Assembly (NCBI RefSeq): GCF_000744835.1
Contig: NZ_JQMS01000001.1
Location: 3,038,001 to 3,102,000 of the forward strand
Direction of reading: 5' to 3'
Length of the DNA stretch: 64,000 bases
Origin: Flavobacterium sp. 83
GTDB lineage: Bacteria; Bacteroidota; Bacteroidia; Flavobacteriales; Flavobacteriaceae
The notes under the pieces are model-generated. The model had not been told where the DNA came from and ran no database searches. It was given only the letters and a program-made list of their open reading frames with translations. Both the position numbers and the translations under genes were made by a program. Of the stretch, positions 1-7,882 are shown piece after piece (positions within the stretch are counted from its first letter, which is position 1; each line of letters opens with the position of its first letter).

Positions 1-1
1 A

Positions 2-622
2 TTTCCTACCTCTATGGGTAGTTTCCATGAAAATAAAGATATGGGGTTAATTGAATCTGCAAAATGGTATATTGAACAAGGTTTAATCCAAATATTTTGT
101 CCAGACAGCATTGATAAAGACAGTTTTTACAATAAGCAAATTCATCCAGTACATCGAATAGAAAATCACGTTAGATATGACAAAATGATTTGTCATGAAA
201 TCGTTGAAAAAGTAAAAAACAATACTTCTTCGGGTAAAGTTGTTGTTGCGGGTTGCAGTTTTGGCGGGTATCATGCCGCTAATTTCGCTTTTCGACATCC
301 GGGTTATGTGAGTCATATGTTTTCTATGAGTGGTGCGTTTAACATCAAGAGTTTTCTGGATGGTTTTCATAATGATGATGTGTTTTATAACAGTCCTGAG
401 GATTATTTATACGGACTCGATGATCATGAATTGTGGAATATGGATATTGTTCTTGGAACTTCAAATTGGGATATTTGTTTTGATGCAAATCTAAAATTAA
501 GCAAAGTTCTAAGTGACCGAAACATACATCACTGGCTTGATATTCGTCAGGAGCGAAAACACGATTGGCCGGTTTGGCAAGAAATGTTTCCACATTATTT
601 ATCAAGAATTAAATTTTTCTAA
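2..622 (+). CDS. Esterase-family alpha/beta hydrolase, 5' end cut off
   Basis: This is the C-terminal part of a serine esterase of the small alpha/beta-hydrolase type (putative esterase, COG4947-like). The frame stays open to the first bases of the window, where codons for F-P-T-S precede the first Met, so the true start lies outside. Visible are the nucleophile elbow G-C-S-F-G-G (Ser about 82 counting from the first Met) and a C-terminal R-K-H-D-W that should hold the catalytic His. It is the first visible gene of a run of plus-strand genes encoding ATP-grasp, carboxylate-amine ligase and amidotransferase proteins, and homologous clusters commonly carry such an esterase. A role in hydrolysing or transferring the product of those ligases is inference; no substrate can be read from the sequence. 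Confidence 0.8.
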   Translation, partial: FPTSMGSFHENKDMGLIESAKWYIEQGLIQIFCPDSIDKDSFYNKQIHPVHRIENHVRYDKMICHEIVEKVKNNTSSGKVVVAGCSFGGYHAANFAFRHPGYVSHMFSMSGAFNIKSFLDGFHNDDVFYNSPEDYLYGLDDHELWNMDIVLGTSNWDICFDANLKLSKVLSDRNIHHWLDIRQERKHDWPVWQEMFPHYLSRIKFF

Positions 623-672
623 TTCTAAAAAGGGAAACAAAATGAAATTAAGTAATTTTTAAACGTATTAAG

Positions 673-1620
673 ATGAAAAAAATAGGAATTTTATTTGGAA
701 TGGAAGACACCTTTCCGCAAGCATTTATAGACCGAGTAAATTCAAAAAACGAAAAAGGAATCCTAGCCGAAGCTGTAGCAATTGATAAAGTAGTTCAAAA
801 TCAAGATGGAGAATATGCTGTAATTATTGACCGAATTTCACAAGATGTTCCTTTTTATCGTGCTTATTTGAAAAATGCGGCCTTAACAGGAACTAACGTT
901 ATTAACAATCCTTTTTGGTGGAGCGCTGACGATAAGTTTTTTAATAATGCATTGGCAGATACACTAGGAGTTCCATTACCAAATACAGTGATTCTTCCTT
1001 CTGCGGAACACCCAACTGATACCACCGGAAAATCGTTTAGAAATTTAAAATACCCAATGGACTGGGAAGGAATCTTTGAATATATTGGATTTCCTGCCTA
1101 TATGAAACCGTATGCCGGTGGAGGTTGGAAAAACGTATACCGATTGGAAAATAAAGAAGAGTTTTGGGAAAAGCATCAGGAAACGGGACAATTAGTTATG
1201 ATGTTGCAAGAAGAAATTGTCTTTACGGAATATTTCAGAGTGTATTGTTTGGGCTGTAAAGCAGTCAGAATTATGCAATATGAACCTCGAAATCCGCATC
1301 ATTTGCGATATGTGATTGATGGGCCACCGGTTGACAAAAAATTATTAGCGACTATAAAAGATTATACTTTACGCCTTTGTAAAGGATTGGGATATGATTT
1401 TAATACAGTTGAGTTTGCTGTTCGTGATGGGATTCCTTATGCGATAGATTTTGGAAATCCTGCTCCTGACGCTGAATTGACTTCGGTAGGCGCTGAAAAT
1501 TTTGAATGGGTGGTTGAAGAAGCTGCAAAAATGGCTATTGCTGCCGCAAAAAAACAAAAATCAGGAAAAATCAATCTTACTTGGGGAACTTTTATTAAAG
1601 ATGCCGTAGCTGTAAAATAA
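673..1620 (+). CDS. ATP-grasp (RimK-like) ligase
   Basis: A 315-residue cytosolic protein with the layout of an ATP-grasp carboxylate-amine/thiol ligase. An N-terminal pre-ATP-grasp region (about 1-110) is followed by the ATP-binding part with the lysine strand Y-M-K-P-Y-A-G-G-G-W (about 157-166), the Q-E-E-I hinge, and the metal-binding acidic residues in F-A-V-R-D-G and D-F-G-N-P-A-P-D near the end. The family joins a carboxylate to an amine or thiol using ATP through an acyl-phosphate. It lies 50 bp after the esterase and 187 bp before the GCS2-type ligase. The presence of two ATP-grasp proteins, a GCS2 protein and an amidotransferase suggests stepwise synthesis of a small peptide-like product. 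The substrate is unknown. Confidence 0.8.
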   Translation: MKKIGILFGMEDTFPQAFIDRVNSKNEKGILAEAVAIDKVVQNQDGEYAVIIDRISQDVPFYRAYLKNAALTGTNVINNPFWWSADDKFFNNALADTLGVPLPNTVILPSAEHPTDTTGKSFRNLKYPMDWEGIFEYIGFPAYMKPYAGGGWKNVYRLENKEEFWEKHQETGQLVMMLQEEIVFTEYFRVYCLGCKAVRIMQYEPRNPHHLRYVIDGPPVDKKLLATIKDYTLRLCKGLGYDFNTVEFAVRDGIPYAIDFGNPAPDAELTSVGAENFEWVVEEAAKMAIAAAKKQKSGKINLTWGTFIKDAVAVK

Positions 1621-1807
1621 AAATTATAGATAAACGGAATTCCTAGCCACGATTACTTCAATTAATTTCCATCGGAGTTCAGTGAACTTAATTTGCATTA
1701 GAAATCCTTGTATTCTTGATTTTTTTTCAGGAATAAAAAGATTAAAACGAAAAGCGGGACACGAGCGAAGCGAACAGACGAAGTAAATAGCTCCTAAAAA
1801 AAAAATA
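1621..1807. other. Intergenic region with a short GC-richer patch
   Basis: This 187-bp gap has no credible gene. Its middle and end carry an unusually GC-rich stretch around 1750-1785 (GCGGGACACGAGCGAAGCGA) inside AT-rich DNA, with small dyads such as CGAGCGAAGCG. It may be a fragment of a dispersed repeat. The poly-A run just before the ATG at 1808 is typical of Bacteroidetes translation starts. Confidence 0.35.
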
Positions 1808-2914
1808 ATGAAAAAATTACCAGTTTTCACACTTGGTGTGGAAGAAGAATATCAAATTATTGATCCTGTAACAAGAGATTTACGTTCGCATTTATCTAAA
1901 ATTGTAGATGGTGCCAAAATAATTTTAAATGAACAGGTAAAGGCTGAAATGCACCAATCAGTGGTGGAAGTAGGGACTAATATTTGTAATAGTGTTAATG
2001 ATGCCAAAAACGAAATAAAATTTTTGCGTTCTAAAATTGTTGAATTAGCCGATAAACAGGATTTGATTGTGGGTGGTGCGGGAACGCATCCTTTTTCGAA
2101 ATGGCAGGACCAGCCTATTACCGATGATCCTCGTTATCATGATATTGTAAATGAATTGCAAGATGCGGCTCGTTCCAATTTAATTTTTGGAATGCATTGT
2201 CATGTTGGTATTGAAAACCGTGAAATTGGATTGCAACTGATGAATCAGGCGACTTATTTCTTGCCTCATATTTTTGCGCTTTCTACAAATTCCCCTTTTT
2301 GGGAGGGGAGACAAACGGGCTATAAATCCTTTAGAACTAAAGTTTTTGATAAATTTCCAAGAACTGGATTACCGGAATATTTTGATTCAGTAGGTTCCTA
2401 TGAGAATTATTTGGAGACATTAGTAAAGACCAATTGTATTGATAATCCTAAGAAAATTTGGTGGGATTTACGTTTACATCCGTTTTATAATACGATCGAA
2501 TTCAGGATTTGTGACATGTGTTTAACCGTTGATGAAACAATTTGTATTGTTGCAATTATTCAGGCAATTGTAGCAAAACTCTACAAACTCAACATGAATA
2601 ATACTAGTTTCAATATTTATCGATTAGCATTAATAAAAGAAAATAAATTTCGTGCAGCCCGCTATGGAATTGATAATAATATGATTGATTTTGGATTGCA
2701 GAAAGAAGTGGAAACTAAAATGCTTATTCTTGAATTGCTTGATTTTATTGATGATGTAGTTGATGAATTAGGAAGTCGTGAGGACATTAATTATGTGCAT
2801 AAAATTTTGAAAAACGGAACTGGAGCAGATAAACAATTAGCTGTTTTTGAAGAAACGGGAGATCTTTGCAGAGTCGTAGACTTTATAACTGGTGAATTTA
2901 CCAAGGGATTATAA
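1808..2914 (+). CDS. Carboxylate-amine ligase, GCS2/YbdK family
   Basis: A 368-residue member of the glutamate-cysteine ligase type 2 family (YbdK, COG2170). The N-terminus has the family hallmark L-G-V-E-E-E-Y (residues about 9-15), whose glutamates bind metal and ATP. Further family marks are M-H-Q-S-V-V-E-V-G-T, G-A-G-T-H-P-F, G-M-H-C-H-V-G-I and W-W-D-L-R-L-H-P-F-Y-N-T-I-E-F-R-I-C-D. YbdK has weak glutamate-cysteine ligase activity in vitro, but the true substrates of the family are mostly unknown. The start follows a poly-A run and matches the family N-terminus. It lies between two ATP-grasp-type genes with an amidotransferase-like gene next door, which argues for a dedicated amide-bond pathway rather than glutathione synthesis. 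Confidence 0.9.
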   Translation: MKKLPVFTLGVEEEYQIIDPVTRDLRSHLSKIVDGAKIILNEQVKAEMHQSVVEVGTNICNSVNDAKNEIKFLRSKIVELADKQDLIVGGAGTHPFSKWQDQPITDDPRYHDIVNELQDAARSNLIFGMHCHVGIENREIGLQLMNQATYFLPHIFALSTNSPFWEGRQTGYKSFRTKVFDKFPRTGLPEYFDSVGSYENYLETLVKTNCIDNPKKIWWDLRLHPFYNTIEFRICDMCLTVDETICIVAIIQAIVAKLYKLNMNNTSFNIYRLALIKENKFRAARYGIDNNMIDFGLQKEVETKMLILELLDFIDDVVDELGSREDINYVHKILKNGTGADKQLAVFEETGDLCRVVDFITGEFTKGL

Positions 2915-2955
2915 AATATAAATTACTTTTGTAAATTCTTTTTTAAAAATAGTTT

Positions 2956-3786
2956 ATGTCCAATAAAATTATAAAAATTGCGCTTTTAGATATGTACAAT
3001 GGAGAACCTAACCAAGGTATGCGTTGCATTATCGATGTGGTAAATAGGTTTAGTCCTGTTGTCAGTTTTGAAATATTTGATGTTAGGGTAAAATGTGAAT
3101 TACCGGATATTAATTCCTTTGATATTTATATTTCAACTGGAGGGCCCGGAAATCCATTAATAGGTGATGGAAATTGGGATGTAAAATATTATGAATTCAT
3201 TGATTCATTGAACAAATGGAACAATGAAAATATAATTAAAAAACATGTACTATTTATTTGTCACTCTTTTCAAATGGCATGCTTGCATTTTGGATTAGCA
3301 ACGGTTACAAAAAGAAACGATACTTCTTTTGGTGTAATGACTATTCATAAAACGAAAGAAGGACTTGTTGATCCTCTTTTTGAAGGATTAGCAGATCCTT
3401 TTTATGCGATTGATTCCAGAGATTACCAAGTTGTACAGCCTAAACTAAGTATTTTTGCAAAAAAAGGGGCTAAAATTATTTCTTTAGAGAAAATTAGGGA
3501 TCATGTACAATACGAACGTGCAATTATGGCAGTTCGTTTTACTGACTATTTTGTAGGTACTCAGTTTCACCCAGAAGCTGATCCTATTAGCTTTGTCTCA
3601 CATTTGAGAAACAAAGAATCTAAAGAGAAAATAAGAGCTATGAAAGGGAAAAGAAAGTTTAGGAATATGCTGGAAGATTTGTTGGACGATGATAAAATAT
3701 ACAGAACCAATGAAACTTTGATTCCAAATTTCCTTCGAATGGCAATTAATGACTTGATGAAAACAAAAAAAATGCTTTCTAATTAA
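2956..3786 (+). CDS. Class I glutamine amidotransferase-like protein
   Basis: A 276-residue protein of the type 1 glutamine amidotransferase fold (GATase1). The catalytic triad is readable: Cys102 in F-I-C-H-S-F-Q, then His205 and Glu207 in T-Q-F-H-P-E-A. An oxyanion-type T-G-G-P-G sequence lies at about 61-65. The nucleophile elbow is C-H-S instead of the usual G-x-C-x-G, so either a variant glutaminase or a gamma-glutamyl hydrolase is possible. No synthase domain is fused, and the C-terminal 60 residues are basic and family-specific. It lies 41 bp after the GCS2 gene and 15 bp before the last ATP-grasp gene, so it is probably in one operon. It could supply ammonia or trim a glutamyl product; which one cannot be decided here. 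Confidence 0.82.
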   Translation: MSNKIIKIALLDMYNGEPNQGMRCIIDVVNRFSPVVSFEIFDVRVKCELPDINSFDIYISTGGPGNPLIGDGNWDVKYYEFIDSLNKWNNENIIKKHVLFICHSFQMACLHFGLATVTKRNDTSFGVMTIHKTKEGLVDPLFEGLADPFYAIDSRDYQVVQPKLSIFAKKGAKIISLEKIRDHVQYERAIMAVRFTDYFVGTQFHPEADPISFVSHLRNKESKEKIRAMKGKRKFRNMLEDLLDDDKIYRTNETLIPNFLRMAINDLMKTKKMLSN

Positions 3787-3801
3787 TACAATACTTTTCA
3801 G

Positions 3802-4992
3802 ATGATTTCAAAATATCGGGAGTTATTTAATGCTCAATTTACAGAAAAAAAATATCAAGAATTTAAAGATGATATTGCTTCCGATTTTAATTATATGCCA
3901 ACTTTCCGATTGGGTGAAACGCCTTTTTTTATTTCAAATGAATTAAAGTCACAATTGATTGAAGGCAGTAATCAAGTTATAGCTTTAATTCAAGATAAAT
4001 CGTTTAAATTACTTACAGATAAATCATTAGAACTTAATCATAAAGTTCCAAATGAAGATGAACACACTACTTTTTTAGCAATTGATTTTGGAATTTGCGA
4101 AGAAGATGGAGTGATTATTCCTAAACTGATTGAAGTGCAAGGATTTCCTTCTTTGTATAATTATCAAATTAATTTATATGAAAAATTTAAGAATCAGTAT
4201 CCTTTTCTCAGCGAATTAACGCCATTTATCAATAACATTGAATCAAAAGAATATCTCAATATTCTTGAAGAAGCGATTTGTAATAATCATCCCAAAGAGA
4301 ATGTTATTCTTCTTGAAATAGAACCAGAAAAACAAAACACAAAAATCGATTTTTATTATTGCCAAAGAGATATTGGCATACCTATAGTTTGTGTTACTGA
4401 ACTTATAAAAAAAGAAAAACAACTATTCTACAAAAACGAAAAAGGCGACGAAATTCTTGTGAAAAGAATCTATAATCGGGTTATTTTTGATGAATTGGAT
4501 TTACGCACTGATTTAAAATTGAATTTTCATTTCTCAGATGAGCTTGATGTAGAATGGGCTGGTCATCCCAACTGGTTTTTTAGAATCAGTAAATTTATTC
4601 TACCTTTCTTGAAAGGAAAATATTTCATAGAAACTACATTATTAAGTGAACTCAAAGAAATTCCCGAGGATTTAGAAAATTATGTTTTAAAACCTTTATT
4701 TTCTTTTTCAGGGACAGGTGTTATTTTTCATGTAAAAAAAGAAGACATTGAAGCGGTAGCTGAAAAAGAACTTTACATTCTCCAAAAAAAGGTCAATTAC
4801 ATTCCAATTGTTCAATCTCCTGATGGCAAAGTAAAAGCTGAAGTTCGTATGCTTTGTATTTGGAAAAAAGATGCTACTGCTCCTACTCTACTTTGTAACT
4901 TAGTACGTTTGAGTCGCGGTGAAATGATAGGTGTGAAATTTAATAAAGATAAGGATTGGGTTGGTGGTACGCTAGGATTATTTGAAAGATAA
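3802..4992 (+). CDS. ATP-grasp-like protein, function unknown
   Basis: A 396-residue cytosolic protein recognised by its company and by an ATP-grasp-like C-terminal half. L-K-P-L-F-S-F-S-G-T-G-V (about 297-308) resembles the lysine/glycine-loop part of the ATP-binding fold. It is followed by L-Q-K-K-V-N-Y-I-P and a strand E-V-R-M-L-C-I-W carrying candidate metal and Arg ligands. The N-terminal half (F-L-A-I-D-F-G, L-I-E-V-Q-G-F-P-S-L-Y) is typical of the uncharacterised Bacteroidetes proteins found next to GCS2/GATase genes. It ends the operon: 514 bp without a gene follow. The assignment as a ligase is family-level inference; no product is known. Confidence 0.65.
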   Translation: MISKYRELFNAQFTEKKYQEFKDDIASDFNYMPTFRLGETPFFISNELKSQLIEGSNQVIALIQDKSFKLLTDKSLELNHKVPNEDEHTTFLAIDFGICEEDGVIIPKLIEVQGFPSLYNYQINLYEKFKNQYPFLSELTPFINNIESKEYLNILEEAICNNHPKENVILLEIEPEKQNTKIDFYYCQRDIGIPIVCVTELIKKEKQLFYKNEKGDEILVKRIYNRVIFDELDLRTDLKLNFHFSDELDVEWAGHPNWFFRISKFILPFLKGKYFIETTLLSELKEIPEDLENYVLKPLFSFSGTGVIFHVKKEDIEAVAEKELYILQKKVNYIPIVQSPDGKVKAEVRMLCIWKKDATAPTLLCNLVRLSRGEMIGVKFNKDKDWVGGTLGLFER

Positions 4993-5163
4993 AAACAATT
5001 TCTTTCTGATTGCATCTCAGGACATGCTTTTTAGTTTGCATCTTTAAAATAGTTATTTTTTTTAGTTAGTTATCCTACTACTATAGCAACTTTGTTTTTA
5101 ACAATAAATCAGCTTTATATTTCTTCTTATATATAAATCCTTTTTAAGATTATTTTTTTTGAT

Positions 5164-5194
5164 ATAAATGTCATTTTAACACAATGACATTTAT
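5164..5194. promoter_or_regulatory. Perfect inverted repeat, likely operator
   Basis: The arms ATAAATGTCATT (5164-5175) and AATGACATTTAT (5183-5194) are perfect reverse complements, 12 bp each, with a 7-nt spacer. The right arm ends 18 bp before the -7 element at 5213, so the repeat covers the place where the Bacteroidetes -33 element should be. There is no T-tract after it, so a terminator is less likely than a binding site for a dimeric regulator. Confidence 0.6.
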
Positions 5195-5212
5195 TTAAAT
5201 GGTAATTTAATT

Positions 5213-5220
5213 TAATTTTG
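5213..5220 (+). promoter_or_regulatory. Bacteroidetes -7 promoter element (TAATTTTG)
   Basis: It matches the TAnnTTTG consensus of Bacteroidetes primary sigma promoters and is placed directly after the 5164-5194 inverted repeat. It is the best promoter candidate for the 5507-15504 operon, although it would leave a leader of about 280 nt. Confidence 0.5.
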
Positions 5221-5360
5221 TAATACAAAACTTACTAAATAACACTTCAAATATTTTTTTTGATGATTTTTACTTCGCCAGGTAATTTCAAATTTTGTTT
5301 TTTTTCTTATTTTAATTGATTAGGGTTACTCTTTAATGAATTTTTCAATGTTATTCCCTT

Positions 5361-5378
5361 AATAATTTGCAAATTATT
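5361..5378. promoter_or_regulatory. Perfect 18-bp palindrome in leader
   Basis: AATAATTTGCAAATTATT is its own reverse complement over all 18 bases. It lies 129 bp before the first gene of the glycoside operon. It could be an operator inside the leader or near a second promoter. AT-rich composition raises the chance of coincidence, but a perfect 18-mer without spacer is still notable. Confidence 0.45.
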
Positions 5379-5506
5379 GAATTCTATCAATAATTTAACA
5401 CTAAAAAAATGAATATAACTTATTTTTATTTATTATTGTATAGTTATAATAAATGCATAATATTCAGTAATCAGTAATACTTTTAACAGTTTTAATAATT
5501 TAGTAA

Positions 5507-6067
5507 ATGGATAGACGTAGAGCAATCAAAAACTTAGCATTGGTGCTGGGAGGTGTTATTTCAGCAACAACAGTTGGAATTTTAATTAAAGATTATGTAA
5601 TTCCTGACAACGAAAATAGTAAAGTATCATTTTCTCCTACAGATGAAGCTCTATTAGCTGAATTTGCAGATATAATAATTCCTACTACAAAAGCAGCACC
5701 CGGAGCTAAGGCAGCCGGTTTAGGATCTTTTATCCCTATGATGGTCAATGAATGCTATCCATCTGATTTGCAACAAATTTTTTCAACTGGAATGAAAGAG
5801 ATGGAAGAAAAATGTCAAAAAGAATATAGCAAAAACTTTATCTCACTTTCTGCTGAAGAGCGAGTTAAAATAATGGAGCATTTAAGAACTGAATCACTTG
5901 TAGATACTAAAAAACCTTCATTTTTCATTATTGCTAGAGACTTAACAATTTTAGGTTATTTTTCATCAGAAATTGGTTGTACACAAGCACGTGAATATAT
6001 AGCAGTTCCTGGTAGATATGATGGAAGTGCCGATTATAAACCTGGACAAAAAGCTTGGGCTACATAG
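5507..6067 (+). CDS. Small subunit of glucoside 3-dehydrogenase (gluconate 2-dehydrogenase subunit 3 family)
   Basis: A 186-residue protein of the Gluconate_2-dh3 family (PF13618). It starts with a twin-arginine-like leader M-D-R-R-R-A-I-K-N-L-A-L followed by a hydrophobic stretch to about residue 30, so it is probably exported by Tat and carries its flavoprotein partner with it. The body begins with the family feature F-S-P-T-D-E-A-L-L-A-E-F-A-D-I-I-I-P-T-T. The family is the chaperone/export subunit of membrane-linked GMC dehydrogenases such as FAD glucose dehydrogenase and glucoside 3-dehydrogenase. The next gene, 101 bp downstream, is the matching GMC subunit, which supports the pairing strongly. 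The operon promoter lies upstream. Confidence 0.88.
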   Translation: MDRRRAIKNLALVLGGVISATTVGILIKDYVIPDNENSKVSFSPTDEALLAEFADIIIPTTKAAPGAKAAGLGSFIPMMVNECYPSDLQQIFSTGMKEMEEKCQKEYSKNFISLSAEERVKIMEHLRTESLVDTKKPSFFIIARDLTILGYFSSEIGCTQAREYIAVPGRYDGSADYKPGQKAWAT

Positions 6068-6168
6068 AAATTAATAAATAAAATCCTTATTAATAATCAT
6101 TTAAGATTTTAAAATATTATTTTTTTAGAAATATCATCTTCAAATTAACCTAATAGAACTCCTCTAGA

Positions 6169-7872
6169 ATGAATATAAATTCAAATTTAAAAGAAGAAAA
6201 TACTTATGACGCAATTGTTGTAGGTTCAGGAATAAGTGGTGGTTGGGCCGCAAAAGAACTAACTGAAAAAGGATTAAGAGTCTTGATGTTAGAACGCGGA
6301 ATGAACATCGAACACATAAAAGATTACGATTCGGCCATGAAAAATCCATGGGAATTTAAGCATGCCGGAAAAATGACCGAAGAGCAAAAAAGAACGCATC
6401 CTGTTCAAACAAGAGATTACCCATATAGCGAAGCAAATGAAAAATGGTGGGTAAATGATTTAGAATGCCCATATACAGAAGATAAACGTTTTGACTGGTA
6501 CAGAGGTTTTCATGTAGGAGGAAAATCCTTAATGTGGGGACGTCAAAGTTACCGTTTAAGTGATCATAATTTTGAAGATAATGCCAAAGATGGTCATGGT
6601 AATGACTGGCCTATTCGTTATAAAGATATTTCCCCTTGGTATGATTATGCAGAAAAATTTGCAGGAATAAGTGGACAAGCAGAAAATTGGCCTCTTTTAC
6701 CTGACGGTATATTTTTACCACCAATGGATTTGAACTGTGTTGAGAAATCCGTTAAGGAAAGAATGGAAAAGCATTATAAAGGAACACGTATTCTTACGAT
6801 TGGGCGTACAGCAAATTTGACTGTTCCTCATAATGGTCGTGGAAATTGTCAATATAGAAATTTATGCAGCCGTGGTTGTCCGTTTGGCGCTTATTTCAGT
6901 ACACAATCTGCTACCCTCCCTGCTGCTATGGCCACAAAAAGATTAACAGTAAGACCGTACTCTATAGTAAATCATATCATTTATGATAAAGATACTAAGA
7001 AAGCAAAAGGAGTTATGGTAATTGATGCTGAAACCAATGAAACAATGGAGTTTTATGCTAAAATTGTTTTTGTAAATGGTTCAACTTTAGGCTCAACATT
7101 TATTTTATTAAATTCAACTTCCGAAGCACATCCGGAAGGATTAGGTAATGCCAGTGGTCAATTAGGGCATAACTTGATGGACCACCATTTCCGTTGTGGC
7201 GCTTCAGGAAAAGCAGAAGGTTTTGAAGACAAATATACTTATGGCCGAAGAGCAAACGGTATTTATGTACCTAGATATCAAAATATAGGTAATGACAAAA
7301 GAGATTATTTACGAGGTTTTGGTTATCAAGGTGGTGCCAGTAGAAATCCTTGGCACGAAGAAGTTGCAGAATTAGCTTTTGGTGGGGATTTTAAAGACAA
7401 AATGAGTCTCCCTGCTGATACATGGAATATGGGATTAGGTGGTTTTGGTGAAATGTTACCTTATTATGAAAATAAAGTGTATATCAATCATGATAAAAAA
7501 GACAAATGGGGTCAACCAGTTTTAGCTATTGATTGTGAATACAAAGAAAATGAGAAAAAAATGCGTATTGACATGATGAATGATGCTGCAGAAATGCTTG
7601 AAGCATCAGGAATTAAAAATGTAGAAACCTATGATAATGAATGTTATCCAGGAATGGCTATCCATGAAATGGGAACTGCCAGAATGGGTAACGACCCTAA
7701 AACTTCTGTTTTAAACAAATGGAATCAAATGCACGAAGTAAATAATGTATTTGTAACAGATGGTTCTTGTATGCCATCAATTGCTTGCCAAAATCCATCA
7801 TTGACCTTTATGGCATTAACGGCTAGAGCTTGTGATTATGCAGTAAAAGAATTAAAAAAAGGGAATATTTAG
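6169..7872 (+). CDS. GMC oxidoreductase, glucoside 3-dehydrogenase catalytic subunit
   Basis: A 567-residue FAD enzyme of the glucose-methanol-choline family. The Rossmann loop G-S-G-I-S-G-G is at 19-25. His499 in A-I-H-E-M-G-T and Asn542 in C-Q-N-P-S-L-T are the usual catalytic pair. Cys227, Cys233 and Cys237 have the Cx5Cx3C spacing of the [3Fe-4S] cluster of FAD glucose dehydrogenase, implying electron transfer to a cytochrome or quinone partner that is not in this window. Enzymes of this type oxidise C3 of glucosides to 3-keto-glucosides. The name rests on the family, the paired small subunit and the DUF1080, TIM-barrel and Gfo/Idh/MocA neighbours. Exact specificity (disaccharides, aryl glucosides or C-glycosides) is not visible. 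It probably works in the periplasm with the exported small subunit. Confidence 0.88.
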   Translation: MNINSNLKEENTYDAIVVGSGISGGWAAKELTEKGLRVLMLERGMNIEHIKDYDSAMKNPWEFKHAGKMTEEQKRTHPVQTRDYPYSEANEKWWVNDLECPYTEDKRFDWYRGFHVGGKSLMWGRQSYRLSDHNFEDNAKDGHGNDWPIRYKDISPWYDYAEKFAGISGQAENWPLLPDGIFLPPMDLNCVEKSVKERMEKHYKGTRILTIGRTANLTVPHNGRGNCQYRNLCSRGCPFGAYFSTQSATLPAAMATKRLTVRPYSIVNHIIYDKDTKKAKGVMVIDAETNETMEFYAKIVFVNGSTLGSTFILLNSTSEAHPEGLGNASGQLGHNLMDHHFRCGASGKAEGFEDKYTYGRRANGIYVPRYQNIGNDKRDYLRGFGYQGGASRNPWHEEVAELAFGGDFKDKMSLPADTWNMGLGGFGEMLPYYENKVYINHDKKDKWGQPVLAIDCEYKENEKKMRIDMMNDAAEMLEASGIKNVETYDNECYPGMAIHEMGTARMGNDPKTSVLNKWNQMHEVNNVFVTDGSCMPSIACQNPSLTFMALTARACDYAVKELKKGNI

Positions 7873-7882
7873 TATACAAAAG

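Larger units (their letters stand above)
4993..5506. promoter_or_regulatory. Long leader of the glycoside operon
   Basis: These 514 bp hold no credible gene. The region is extremely AT-rich and contains a perfect 12-bp-arm inverted repeat (5164-5194), a TAnnTTTG -7-like element (5213-5220) and a second perfect 18-bp palindrome (5361-5378). If transcription starts near 5227, the glycoside operon would have a leader of about 280 nt. I saw no obvious riboswitch fold in it. Confidence 0.6.
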
